From positions 81,470-145,469 of the forward strand of contig NZ_MCNV01000021.1 of assembly GCF_001718195.1 (NCBI RefSeq): 64,000 nucleotides of DNA, read 5' to 3'. This document shows positions 1 to 8,438 of this stretch, one piece after another. The translations under genes and the position numbers were made by a program. Origin of the DNA: Paraburkholderia nodosa (lineage in GTDB: Bacteria > Pseudomonadota > Gammaproteobacteria > Burkholderiales > Burkholderiaceae). The notes beneath the pieces were generated by a model. The model saw only the letters and a program-made list of their open reading frames with translations. It did not search any database and was not told where the DNA came from. Positions within the stretch are counted from its first letter, which is position 1; every line of letters begins with the position of its first letter.

Positions 1-419
1 AGCTTCTCGAAGTCAAAGTCGGCTGCCAAAAAGAGAGTCTGCGTATTGACGATATCCCAGTTCGTATGCGGATCTCGAGCAAAGTCAAGCAGCGACCATC
101 GTTCATCATTCATTTGCTGATGGCGATACGTATCTGCATGACGGCGGGCGTGCAGATACCACGAAACAGTCCGCTGAACTGGGTCTCGCAGCATCGTGAT
201 ATAGGTCAACGCTCGCGCATCGTACCCCCCCAAGCCGTACCAGTGATGCCCGCGAAACAACCTATATCGGTCCATAGCCCCCGCGGGCAGTGCGTACAAC
301 TCCTCCAGCACCTGCGCCGGACAAACTTCGCCCGTGTCAAACTGATCCTCCAGATAGGATATGAGCGAAGAGCCTCCCGTTTTAGGGATATGGAGAAAAT
401 AAACAGGATTCATATACAT
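1..419 (-). CDS. Sulfotransferase family protein, C-terminal part cut by window edge
   Basis: Read directly from the minus strand; the reading frame is open to the left edge, so only about 139 N-terminal residues are visible. Two hallmark PAPS-binding elements are present: the 5'-phosphosulfate loop HIPKTGGSSL close to the N-terminus and the 3'-phosphate element LRDPVQRTVSWYLHAR about 80 residues later. Such enzymes transfer sulfate from PAPS to a carbohydrate or other acceptor. It lies 88 nt downstream of rfbD on the same strand, so it may act on a rhamnose-containing surface glycan; this is inference. Start codons at 419 (MYMNPV) and 413 (MNPV) are both possible, and neither has a convincing Shine-Dalgarno sequence. 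The frame upstream is open for about 17 more codons without an ATG. Confidence 0.8.
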   Translation of the reverse strand, partial: MYMNPVYFLHIPKTGGSSLISYLEDQFDTGEVCPAQVLEELYALPAGAMDRYRLFRGHHWYGLGGYDARALTYITMLRDPVQRTVSWYLHARRHADTYRHQQMNDERWSLLDFARDPHTNWDIVNTQTLFLAADFDFEK

Positions 420-507
420 CGTCACAAATCGAAAATGAACGCCGCGGTTCTTCTGTTGGACTCGCACATGCTTCCATTACCGCAACCTTCTCAAACTGCT
501 GTCTAAT

Positions 508-1392
508 CTACTCAGCCAAACACAACTGCAGCGCATCTTGCCAATCCGGCATCCGCAAACCGAACACCTCAGTCAGCTTGTCCAGCGACATTCTCGAATT
601 GGCCGGCCGCTTCGCAGGCGTCGGATAGTCGCTTGCGGGAATCGGCAAGACCGTCGGCGCATCCACGCCCATCGCAGCCGCGAATATCGCTTCAGCAAAG
701 CGGTGCCACGACGTCGCTCCGGCCGACGTCAGATGGTAGACGCCGGAACGACACACCCACCAGTCGATGTCGTCTGCCGCTGCACCTTGCGCGACGATGT
801 GCGACGTCGCAGCCGCAATCGTCTTCGCCCAGGTCGGCGCGCCGATCTGGTCCGCAACGACTCGCAATTCTTTCCGCTCGCTGCCCAGCTTCAGCATCGT
901 CTGCAAGAAATTCTTACCGCGCCGGCCGTACACCCAGCTCGTACGCAGGATCAGGTGCGCGCATCCCGTCGCCGCAATCGCACGTTCGCCTTCTAGCTTC
1001 GTTTCCCCATACACGTTCTGAGGATTCGTTGCGTCGGTTTCCACGTACGCGCTCGATTTCGCACCGTCATACACGTAGTCGGTCGAATAGTGGATGAACG
1101 AGCCACCGGCACGCGCAGCCTCTTCCGCGAATACGCGCGGCACGTCGACGTTCAAGCGTCGTGCAGCCTCGGTATCGGTCTCGGCCTTGTCCACCGCCGT
1201 ATACGCAGCCGGATTCACAACGAGCGACGGCTTCAGGTCCCGTACGAAGGCTCGCACACGCTCTAGATCGGAGAGATCGAGCGTCGACCTGTCGCACGGC
1301 ACCACGCGGCCAAGCCCCTGCAGCGAGCGCAGCAATTCGAATCCAACCTGGCCGTTCACGCCCGTCACGAGGATCGTCATTTCCCGACTCAT
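508..1392 (-). CDS. rfbD: dTDP-4-dehydrorhamnose reductase
   Basis: Catalyses the last step of dTDP-L-rhamnose synthesis, NAD(P)H-dependent reduction of dTDP-4-keto-L-rhamnose. The 294-residue product has the Rossmann motif TGVNGQVGFELL near the N-terminus, the short-chain dehydrogenase YxxxK as YGETK and the typical STDYVYDG segment. Length fits the family. A start at 1392 (MSREMTILVTG) is preferred because GAGG lies a few bases upstream; an internal ATG at 1380 has no usable spacing. It is the fourth gene of rfbBACD and starts 7 nt after the end of rfbC, consistent with translational coupling. Cytoplasmic. Confidence 0.95.
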   Translation of the reverse strand: MSREMTILVTGVNGQVGFELLRSLQGLGRVVPCDRSTLDLSDLERVRAFVRDLKPSLVVNPAAYTAVDKAETDTEAARRLNVDVPRVFAEEAARAGGSFIHYSTDYVYDGAKSSAYVETDATNPQNVYGETKLEGERAIAATGCAHLILRTSWVYGRRGKNFLQTMLKLGSERKELRVVADQIGAPTWAKTIAAATSHIVAQGAAADDIDWWVCRSGVYHLTSAGATSWHRFAEAIFAAAMGVDAPTVLPIPASDYPTPAKRPANSRMSLDKLTEVFGLRMPDWQDALQLCLAE

Positions 1393-1399
1393 AACAGCC

Positions 1400-1951
1400 T
1401 CAAGCGTAGAGTACGGCTTCGGCCAGACGCACGCCGGCTGCGTCCTTCGCCGCCAGCACCGGCTCGCCTTCGATCGGCCATTCGATGCCGATGTCCGCAT
1501 CGTTCCAGATGATGCTGCGCTCGTGCTCCGGGTACCAGTAGTCGGTCGTCTTGTACAGGAACTGCGCGGACTCCGACAACACGACAAAGCCATGCGCAAA
1601 ACCCGGCGGCACCCACAGCTGGCGATGATTGTCGACCGACAGATTCACGCCAACCCACTTGCCAAACCGCGGCGAGCTTTTGCGGACGTCGACCACCACG
1701 TCGAACACTTTACCTTCGACCACACGCACGAGCTTCCCCTGCGCATGCTCGATCTGATAGTGCAGCCCGCGCAGCACCCCTCGCGACGAACGCGAGTGGT
1801 TGTCCTGCACGAATTCGACGCCCTGCTCCACGTGCTCGGCGAACTCGCGCGCGTTGAAGCTCTCGTAGAAGAACCCGCGAGCGTCACCGAACACCTTGGG
1901 CTCAATGATCTTGACTTCGGGCAGTGCCGTCGCCGTTACCTGGATAGCCAT
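1400..1951 (-). CDS. rfbC: dTDP-4-dehydrorhamnose 3,5-epimerase
   Basis: Epimerises C3 and C5 of dTDP-4-keto-6-deoxyglucose, the third step toward dTDP-L-rhamnose. The 183-residue product shows family features: FGDARGFFYESFN near the N-terminus, the QDNHSRSSRGVLRGLHYQ core with the catalytic His, and the VPPGFAHGF cupin segment with a conserved His. The start overlaps the 3' end of rfbA by 16 nt, so the rfb genes are tightly packed and probably cotranscribed. An upstream in-frame extension exists but overlaps rfbA further and lacks family similarity. Cytoplasmic. Confidence 0.95.
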   Translation of the reverse strand: MAIQVTATALPEVKIIEPKVFGDARGFFYESFNAREFAEHVEQGVEFVQDNHSRSSRGVLRGLHYQIEHAQGKLVRVVEGKVFDVVVDVRKSSPRFGKWVGVNLSVDNHRQLWVPPGFAHGFVVLSESAQFLYKTTDYWYPEHERSIIWNDADIGIEWPIEGEPVLAAKDAAGVRLAEAVLYA

Positions 1952-2829
1952 GCAACCTGATGAGTGAGAATGTTCTGGAGGTACTGCCCGTAGCTGTTCT
2001 TCGCCAGCGGCTTTGCAAGCTTCAACACCTGCTCCGCATCGATCCACTGCTTGCGATACGCGATCTCCTCGGGACACGCAACCACGAGACCCTGGCGCTT
2101 CTGCAGCGTCGCAATGAAGGTCGCCGCTTCGATCAGCGAATCGTGCGTACCGGTATCGAGCCAGGCGTACCCACGCCCCATGATCTCGACACTGAGCGCG
2201 CCGTCAGCAAGATAGCGCGAATTCACATCGGTGATTTCGAGCTCGCCGCGCGCCGAAGGCTTGATGTCGGAGGCGATATCGCACACGCGGTTGTCGTAGA
2301 AATACAGCCCCGTGACCGCATAGTTCGAACGCGGCTTCGCGGGCTTCTCTTCGATCGATATCGCACGGAACGACTGATCGAATTCGACCACGCCATAACG
2401 CTCAGGATCGTGCACGTGATAGGCGAACACCGTCGCGCCGGTCTCTTGCCCGTTAGCATGCTCGAGCTGCTTTGCGAGATCATGTCCGTAGAAAATATTG
2501 TCGCCAAGGATCAGCGCCGACGGATCGTTGCCGATGAAATCCTTGCCAATGATGAACGCCTGCGCGAGTCCGTCGGGCGACGGCTGCACCGCGTACTGGA
2601 TATTCATCCCCCACTGGCTGCCGTCGCCGAGCATCGCCTCGAAGCGCGGCGTGTCCTGCGGCGTCGAGATGATCAACACGTCCCGAATGCCCGCCATCAT
2701 CATCGTCGACAGCGGGTAGTAGATCATCGGTTTGTCGTACACCGGCAGCAGCTGTTTCGACACGACGTGCGTGATCGGATACAGCCGCGTTCCGGAGCCA
2801 CCCGCGAGAATGATGCCTTTACGTGCCAT
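1936..2829 (-). CDS. rfbA: Glucose-1-phosphate thymidylyltransferase
   Basis: Joins glucose 1-phosphate and dTTP to form dTDP-glucose, the first committed step to dTDP-rhamnose. The 297-residue product starts with MARKGIILAGGSGTRLYP, the nucleotidyltransferase signature GGSGTRLxP, followed by KPMIYYPLSTMM. The ILGDNIFYG and EEKPAKPRSNYAVTGLYFYD segments are typical of RmlA. It follows rfbB after 11 nt and overlaps rfbC by 16 nt. The longer open frame upstream runs back into rfbB and is not coding. Cytoplasmic, probably feedback-regulated by dTDP-rhamnose as known for the family. Confidence 0.96.
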   Translation of the reverse strand: MARKGIILAGGSGTRLYPITHVVSKQLLPVYDKPMIYYPLSTMMMAGIRDVLIISTPQDTPRFEAMLGDGSQWGMNIQYAVQPSPDGLAQAFIIGKDFIGNDPSALILGDNIFYGHDLAKQLEHANGQETGATVFAYHVHDPERYGVVEFDQSFRAISIEEKPAKPRSNYAVTGLYFYDNRVCDIASDIKPSARGELEITDVNSRYLADGALSVEIMGRGYAWLDTGTHDSLIEAATFIATLQKRQGLVVACPEEIAYRKQWIDAEQVLKLAKPLAKNSYGQYLQNILTHQVAWLSR

Positions 2830-2840
2830 CGCCTTGTTCC

Positions 2841-3902
2841 TCACCCGCGCTTCGCATAATTCGTCTCGACCCACTTGCGATAGTCGCCCGACACCACGCC
2901 GTCGACCCATGCCTGATTGTCGAGATACCAGCGCACTGTCTTCGCAAGCCCGGTTTCGAACGTCTCGGCGGGCTTCCAGCCGAGTTCGCGTTCGAGCTTG
3001 CGCGCATCGATCGCATAACGGCGGTCATGGCCCGGTCGGTCCGTCACGTAGGCAATCTGATCGCGGTACGAACCCGCCGCCTTCGGGCGCAGTTCATCGA
3101 GCAAGGCGCACAGCGTGTGCACGACTTCGAGATTCTTCTTCTCGTTCCAGCCGCCGACGTTATAGGTCTCACCAACCTTGCCGCGGGCGAGCACTTCGCG
3201 GATCGCGCTGCAATGGTCGCTCACGTAGAGCCAGTCGCGCACATTCTGGCCGTCGCCGTACACCGGGAGCCGCTTGCCAGCGAGTGCGTTGGCAATCATC
3301 AGCGGAATCAGCTTCTCCGGAAACTGGTACGGGCCGTAATTGTTGGAACAATTCGTCGTCAGCGCGGGCAGGCCGTACGTGTGATGGTAGGCGCGCACGA
3401 GATGGTCCGAACCCGCCTTGGTCGCGGAGTACGGGCTGTTGGGCGCATACGGTGTTGTTTCCGAGAACTGCGGGTCGGTTGCCGAAAGCGAGCCGAACAC
3501 TTCGTCCGTGGAGACGTGCAGGAAACGAAATGCGGCCTTCTCGGCGGCGGCCAGGTCGCTCCAGTGTTGACGAGCCGCTTCGAGCAACGTAAAGGTGCCG
3601 ACGACATTGGTCTGAACAAAATCAGCCGGACCGTGAATCGAGCGATCGACGTGGCTTTCGGCCGCGAAGTGCAGCACCGCGCGCGGCTTGTGCTGGGCGA
3701 AGAGCGCGTCGAGCGCTGAGCGGTCGCAAATGTCCACGCACGCGAACACGTGCTTCGTGTCGTCCCGCAAGGACTTCAGCGTCCCGAGATTGCCCGCGTA
3801 GGTGAGCTTGTCGACGTTCAGTACGGCTTCGTCCGATTGACTCAGCCAGTCAAGCACAAAGTTGGCGCCGATAAAGCCGGCACCGCCCGTAACCAGAATC
3901 AT
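2841..3902 (-). CDS. rfbB: dTDP-glucose 4,6-dehydratase
   Basis: Converts dTDP-glucose to dTDP-4-keto-6-deoxyglucose with tightly bound NAD+. The 353-residue product starts MILVTGGAGFIGANFV, a classic GxxGxxG dinucleotide fold, with the active-site elements STDEVFG, the catalytic SATKAGSDHL segment preceded by YAPNSPY, and the nucleotide-sugar site NCSNNYGPYQFPEKLIP. The start at 3902 is preceded by AAGGAG at good spacing; the extended frame to 3947 is not needed. It is the first gene of rfbBACD. The order B-A-C-D is common in Burkholderiaceae LPS and exopolysaccharide loci. Confidence 0.97.
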   Translation of the reverse strand: MILVTGGAGFIGANFVLDWLSQSDEAVLNVDKLTYAGNLGTLKSLRDDTKHVFACVDICDRSALDALFAQHKPRAVLHFAAESHVDRSIHGPADFVQTNVVGTFTLLEAARQHWSDLAAAEKAAFRFLHVSTDEVFGSLSATDPQFSETTPYAPNSPYSATKAGSDHLVRAYHHTYGLPALTTNCSNNYGPYQFPEKLIPLMIANALAGKRLPVYGDGQNVRDWLYVSDHCSAIREVLARGKVGETYNVGGWNEKKNLEVVHTLCALLDELRPKAAGSYRDQIAYVTDRPGHDRRYAIDARKLERELGWKPAETFETGLAKTVRWYLDNQAWVDGVVSGDYRKWVETNYAKRG

Positions 3903-4275
3903 GGAACTCCTTGTATTGCGCGAGTGCGGAAGCAATTCTGGCGTCAATCTTTACACCAGACGACCTGAAAGCTAACTGTAGAAATAGCCTTCGTGCGGGA
4001 GAAGCGCCCGATCCAGCAGATTCAGCCTTACCTACCCCGCAGATTCTGGTTCTAATTTTATCGATAGAGAATTATAAGGATACCGTGCACGAACGCCACC
4101 CCCCTAACATCTTGAAACAGCTTGACAAATTCGTTTGGCATTTTTCGTGCCATGCCGGGGTCGAATCGTTCATCCGCCACGCATTCGGCGGTTTCCGCGG
4201 CGTCACGCGACGGCACTCATCTTGTGATACCGTCATTGCCTCGCGCCACGCCGTACACCGCCAGCCATCCACCGA
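3903..4275. other. Intergenic region between divergent rfbB and apaH
   Basis: No credible gene is seen. The stretch is locally AT-rich around 4050-4080. A perfect TATAAT on the minus strand at 4071-4076 could be the -10 box of an rfbBACD promoter, but no good -35 box lies 16-18 nt upstream of it. On the plus strand TTGACA occurs at 4122-4127 upstream of apaH, again without a matching -10. Promoters for both directions should be here. Confidence 0.35.
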
Positions 4276-5130
4276 ATGAAAGAGCAAGCGCCGCATCTCG
4301 CCCCTCTCGCTTTTGGCGACCTTCAGGGTTGCCTCTCACCATTTCGCGAACTGCTCGCCAAAGCTGCGCCCTCCCCGGACACGCCGCTCTGGTTTGCGGG
4401 CGACCTGATCAATCGCGGTCCCGCGTCGCTCGAAACGTTGCGCGAGGTGATCGAACTCGGCGATCGCGGGGTGGCGGTGCTGGGCAATCACGACCTGCAT
4501 TTGCTGTCCGTTTCGGCGGGCATTCGCAAGGCGAAGAAAGACGACACCATCGGCGACATCCTGGGTGCGCCCGACGCCGAAGACCTGCTGCACTGGGTGC
4601 GCCATCGCCCGATCGCGCACTACGAGAACGGCATGCTGATGGTGCATGCAGGCGTGTTGCCTCAGTGGGACGTCGATCTCACGATGGAACTCGCGCACGA
4701 ACTCGAAAAAGCGTTGCGCCGTGACAACTGGCGGGAAACACTCGCCGGTCTCTATGGCAACCAGCCGAACCGCTGGTCCAAGGATCTCAAGGGCATCGAG
4801 CGCCTGCGCGTGACCTGCAGCGCGCTCACACGCGTGCGTTTTTGCGACCGTGACGGCGTGATGGACTTCTCAACCAGCGGCGGCCTCGACTCCGCGCCGC
4901 CAGGCTTCATGCCGTGGTTCGACGTGCCGGGCCGGAAAACCGAAGACATCACCGTGGTGTTCGGCCATTGGGCGGCGCTTGGCCTCACTCTGCGCAGGAA
5001 CCTGGTCGGGCTCGACTCGGGCTGCGTCTGGGGCGAAGAGCTTTCGGCAATCCATCTCGTCGGCGATCCGGGCAAACGCATCCTCACGCAGGTGCCCTGC
5101 GAGAGTTGTCGCGCTATTACGAACGACTAA
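4276..5130 (+). CDS. apaH: Symmetrical bis(5'-nucleosyl)-tetraphosphatase
   Basis: Hydrolyses Ap4A to two ADP, limiting alarmone levels. The 284-residue protein carries the metallophosphatase blocks in order: FGDLQGCLSPF near the N-terminus (GDxxG), FAGDLINRGPASLETL (GDxxxRG), VLGNHDLHLL (GNHD) and VHAGVLPQW further on, with VFGHWAALGL toward the C-terminus. Length matches the ApaH family (about 270-285). It stands alone on the plus strand between the divergent rfb genes and the convergent plsC, whose stop lies 37 nt away. Cytoplasmic. Confidence 0.95.
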   Translation: MKEQAPHLAPLAFGDLQGCLSPFRELLAKAAPSPDTPLWFAGDLINRGPASLETLREVIELGDRGVAVLGNHDLHLLSVSAGIRKAKKDDTIGDILGAPDAEDLLHWVRHRPIAHYENGMLMVHAGVLPQWDVDLTMELAHELEKALRRDNWRETLAGLYGNQPNRWSKDLKGIERLRVTCSALTRVRFCDRDGVMDFSTSGGLDSAPPGFMPWFDVPGRKTEDITVVFGHWAALGLTLRRNLVGLDSGCVWGEELSAIHLVGDPGKRILTQVPCESCRAITND

Positions 5131-5166
5131 CGCACCCACGAGCGCGCAGGCGCACGCCGTCTGGCG

Positions 5167-5940
5167 TCAAGTCGCCTGCGCGACGCCATGCGGAAGCGCC
5201 GCCGCCTCCCCACGCATCGTCTCCAACGCCAGCCCCACCGCTTCCTGCGCACGCGCCGCCAGCTTGCGCCGGTCATCCCCCGCTTCGATCGCCTCGCCGA
5301 CATAAATGTGAGCGGTCAGCGGCCCGGACTTGAGCATCGCGTCGAGCGAATCCTTGAGCGAGAGGTCATCGATATACGCCGGCGCCACCGACTGCCGCCC
5401 CTGCGCATCCTCATACAAAATGCACAGCGGCTGCACGGGCCGCCCAGCCGATACCGCCGCCTGGAACATGTTCGAGTGAAATGGCTTGAGCGCGAGGCCA
5501 TCCGAGGTCGTGCCTTCGGGAAACACGCACATCAGCTCGCCGCGCTCGAGCCGCGCCGCCAGCTCATGCATGATGCGTTTCGCATCGCTGCGCTTCTCAC
5601 GCTCGACGAACACCGTGTCGAGATTCTGCGCGAACCAGCCAATGAGGGGCCAGTTGCGGATCTCGGCCTTCGAGACGAACGGCGTGGGCCGCCAAGCGTT
5701 GATCACGTAGATGTCGATCCACGAGATATGGTTGCTCACGACGAGCGCGCCCGCGTCGAGCCGAGCCGCGTCGTTGTGCACGACGAGCTTCAGGCCGCAC
5801 AGCTCGAGCATCTTGAGGGACCATGCACGGTTCATGGCGTGGCGCTGATCGGCACTCGCACGCGGAAAGCGCAGTGCGACGGTGCAGGCGCCGCGCAGCA
5901 GATGCACGAGCAGGCGGGTCTTGCGAATGAAGAGGCTCAT
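5167..5940 (-). CDS. plsC: 1-acyl-sn-glycerol-3-phosphate acyltransferase
   Basis: Transfers a second acyl chain to lysophosphatidic acid at the inner membrane. The 257-residue product has the HX4D catalytic motif as NHISWIDIY and the substrate motif FPEGTTSDG, in the right order and spacing. The N-terminal stretch FIRKTRLLVHLLRGACTVAL is hydrophobic and basic, fitting membrane association. The start at 5940 is chosen because the longer open frame (to 6147) overlaps pyrC'. It is the last gene of the run yqgE-ruvX-pyrR-pyrB-pyrC'-plsC, 55 nt after pyrC', an order characteristic of Burkholderiaceae. Confidence 0.9.
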   Translation of the reverse strand: MSLFIRKTRLLVHLLRGACTVALRFPRASADQRHAMNRAWSLKMLELCGLKLVVHNDAARLDAGALVVSNHISWIDIYVINAWRPTPFVSKAEIRNWPLIGWFAQNLDTVFVEREKRSDAKRIMHELAARLERGELMCVFPEGTTSDGLALKPFHSNMFQAAVSAGRPVQPLCILYEDAQGRQSVAPAYIDDLSLKDSLDAMLKSGPLTAHIYVGEAIEAGDDRRKLAARAQEAVGLALETMRGEAAALPHGVAQAT

Positions 5941-5995
5941 GTTTGACGATAGGCTGAATCGCGAGATCCTAGCAGACCTGCGTGACACAAATCTG

Positions 5996-7294
5996 TCATG
6001 CGCTTGCAACTCGATCGCCCCCCCGCTCGAAGCCAACGCGCCCCGCCACGAGCGTTGCGCGCACCACGGCGGGCAATTCGTAGCCGAGGAACGGCGTGTT
6101 GTGTCCCTGACTCTTGAGCGCGCGCGGTTCGACGCGCCAGTGCGCATTGGGATCGAACACGCACAGGTCCGCGCTCGCGCCCACGGCGAGCCGCCCCGCG
6201 TCGCGCTGCATCACAGCAGCAGGCGCCGATGTCACATGGGCAAGCGCCTTCGCGAGCGGGACGCGCGCGTCCTGCGCCCATTTCACGGTGAGCGAGAGGA
6301 ACAGTTCAAGCCCCGTCGCGCCAGGCGTCGCTTCGGCGAAGGGCAGCAGCTTTTCGTCGTCGTCCACCGGCGTGTGCTGCGAACAGATCGCGTCGATCGT
6401 GCCATCGGCGAGACCCGTGCGAATCGCCTCGCGATCGCGCTGCTGGCGCAGAGGCGGGTCGAGCCGGAACTGGGCGTCGAAATAGCCGATGTCCATGTCG
6501 ATCAAATGCAGGTGATTGGCCGTCACGTCGCAGGTCACGGGCAAGCCCTCGGCCTTCGCGGCACGCACGAGCGCCACGCCCGCCGCCGACGAAAGATGCT
6601 GCACGTGCACGCGCGCGCCCGTCACGCGCATCAGTTCGAAGAGCGTATGCAGCGCGATCGTCTCCGCGCTCACCGGCACGCCGGAGAGGCCGAGGCGCGA
6701 AGCCAGCGCGCCGCTCGCGGCCACGCCGCCCTTCGACAGATACGCGTCCTGCGGCCGCAGCCACACGGCGTAGCCGTAGGTGCTCGCATACTGCAGCGCC
6801 CGCAGCAGGACCTGGGTATCGGCGATCGGCGTGTCGGCTTGCGTGAAGCCGATGCAGCCCGCCTCGGTCAGCGACACCATCTCGGTGATCACCTGCCCTT
6901 TCAGCCCCACGGTCAGCGCGCCCAGCGGATGCACGTGCGCTCGCGCGAGCTTGCCCGCGCGGTGCTTGAGCATCTCGACGAGGCCGGCCTCGTCGAGCAC
7001 GGGGTCGGTGTCCGGTGGGCACACGAGGGTCGTCACGCCGCCCGCGAGCGCCGCGTTCATCTCCGAATCGAGCGTGGCCTTGTGCTCGTAACCCGGCTCG
7101 CGCAGGCGCGCGCTCAGGTCGACGAGACCGGGTGCGACCACGAGGCCGCGCGCATCGAGCGTGCGGTCCGCCTCGAAGCCCGCGGGCGCCGCACCGATCG
7201 CGGCAATCTTGCCCGCTTCGATATACACGTCCTGCTGCTGTTCGGTTCCGGCCGCCGGATCGATCAGCGTGCCGCCTTGAATATGGATCTTCAT
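5996..7294 (-). CDS. pyrC': Dihydroorotase-like protein PyrC', probably non-catalytic ATCase partner
   Basis: A 432-residue amidohydrolase-fold protein of the dihydroorotase type. The usual metal-binding HxH in GxxDxHxHxREPG is replaced: the sequence here is LVDLSARLREPG, with Ser and Arg where the His ligands belong. The later metal-site DHAPH motif reads SQHTPVDDDEK. In Pseudomonas such inactive pyrC' products form the structural subunit of a dodecameric aspartate transcarbamoylase with PyrB; the gene lies 34 nt after pyrB here, which fits that role. Database tools usually call it dihydroorotase; a true catalytic enzyme should be encoded elsewhere in the genome. Cytoplasmic. Confidence 0.88.
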   Translation of the reverse strand: MKIHIQGGTLIDPAAGTEQQQDVYIEAGKIAAIGAAPAGFEADRTLDARGLVVAPGLVDLSARLREPGYEHKATLDSEMNAALAGGVTTLVCPPDTDPVLDEAGLVEMLKHRAGKLARAHVHPLGALTVGLKGQVITEMVSLTEAGCIGFTQADTPIADTQVLLRALQYASTYGYAVWLRPQDAYLSKGGVAASGALASRLGLSGVPVSAETIALHTLFELMRVTGARVHVQHLSSAAGVALVRAAKAEGLPVTCDVTANHLHLIDMDIGYFDAQFRLDPPLRQQRDREAIRTGLADGTIDAICSQHTPVDDDEKLLPFAEATPGATGLELFLSLTVKWAQDARVPLAKALAHVTSAPAAVMQRDAGRLAVGASADLCVFDPNAHWRVEPRALKSQGHNTPFLGYELPAVVRATLVAGRVGFERGGDRVASA

Positions 7295-7328
7295 CTGCTG
7301 CCCTTTTCGTTCTTGCCGCTTGAGCGCT

Positions 7329-8348
7329 TCAATCGTTGTTACCGGCGACGATGCCCATCACGGCCATGCGCACCGCAATGCCGAAGCTCACCTGGTCGAG
7401 GATCACCGACTGCGGACCGTCGGCGACCTGCGAGTCGATCTCCACGCCGCGATTCATCGGCCCCGGATGCATGACGATCGCATCGGGCGCGGCGAGCGCG
7501 AGGCGCTCGGGCGTCAAGCCCCAGCTCTTGAAATACTCCTGCGCGGAAGGCAGCAGCGCCCCGCTCATGCGCTCGTTCTGCAGGCGCAGCATGATGATGA
7601 CGTCGACATCCTTGAGGCCTTCGTCGAGGTTATGAAACACGCGCACGCCCATCTGCTCGAGGCCGCCCGGCAACAGCGTGCGCGGGCCGATGGCGCGTAC
7701 CTCAGGTACACCGAGCGTGGTGAGCGCGTGGATGTCCGAGCGCGCCACACGCGAATGCAGGATGTCGCCCACGATCGCCACGCGCAGGTTCGTGAAGTCA
7801 CGCTTGTAGTGACGAATCGTATACATGTCGAGCAGGCCTTGCGTCGGGTGCGCGTGGCGGCCGTCGCCGGCGTTGATCACGTGCACGTGCGGGGCGCAGT
7901 GCTCGGCGATCAGGTACGGCGCGCCGCTCGACGCGTGGCGCACGACGAACATGTCGGCGTGCATCGCCGAAAGATTGCCGATGGTGTCGAGCAGCGACTC
8001 GCCCTTGCTCGTCGATGAAGCGTTGATGTTCAGGTTGAGCACGTCTGCCGAAAGACGCGCGGCCGCGATCTCGAACGTGGTGCGCGTGCGCGTGGAGTTC
8101 TCGAAAAACAGGTTGAACACCGACTTGCCGCGCAGCAGCGGCACCTTCTTCACGTCGCGGTCGGTCACGCTCACGAACTGCGTGGCGGTGTCGAGTACAT
8201 GCGTGAGGATCGCGCGCGACAACCCCTCGATCGACAGCAGGTGTTTGAGCTCGCCGTTCTTCGTGAGCTGCGGATTGCCCTTGAGGAAGCCGTAGCGAAA
8301 ACGCGTATCGTCCGCTGGGGACGCGGCGGGCGTGGGCTGTGTGTTCAT
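7329..8348 (-). CDS. pyrB: Aspartate carbamoyltransferase catalytic subunit
   Basis: Condenses carbamoyl phosphate and aspartate, the first committed step of pyrimidine synthesis. The 339-residue product has the carbamoyl-phosphate motif FFENSTRTRTTFE, the SSTSKGESLLDT loop, HPTQGLLD and the C-terminal MHPGPMNRG element. An N-terminal extension of about 25 residues before the core is typical of the Pseudomonas/Burkholderia class, whose enzyme assembles with the inactive PyrC'. pyrR lies 90 nt upstream and pyrC' 34 nt downstream on the same strand. Cytoplasmic. Confidence 0.95.
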   Translation of the reverse strand: MNTQPTPAASPADDTRFRYGFLKGNPQLTKNGELKHLLSIEGLSRAILTHVLDTATQFVSVTDRDVKKVPLLRGKSVFNLFFENSTRTRTTFEIAAARLSADVLNLNINASSTSKGESLLDTIGNLSAMHADMFVVRHASSGAPYLIAEHCAPHVHVINAGDGRHAHPTQGLLDMYTIRHYKRDFTNLRVAIVGDILHSRVARSDIHALTTLGVPEVRAIGPRTLLPGGLEQMGVRVFHNLDEGLKDVDVIIMLRLQNERMSGALLPSAQEYFKSWGLTPERLALAAPDAIVMHPGPMNRGVEIDSQVADGPQSVILDQVSFGIAVRMAVMGIVAGNND

Positions 8349-8438
8349 CGCGTGTCCTGGATGTGATGGGCGGCGTGTGGCCAGCGTGCATGCCTGTGCG
8401 TCTGCCGTCGCTGCCGCCGAATGGGTTCGATGCGCGCG

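Noticed and set aside
66..506. 146-codon plus-strand frame at left edge
   Set aside because: It is the antisense shadow of the sulfotransferase gene, whose conserved PAPS motifs are read on the minus strand.
4122..4127. TTGACA box as apaH promoter
   Set aside because: No acceptable -10 hexamer at 16-18 nt spacing; kept only as a remark in the intergenic entry.
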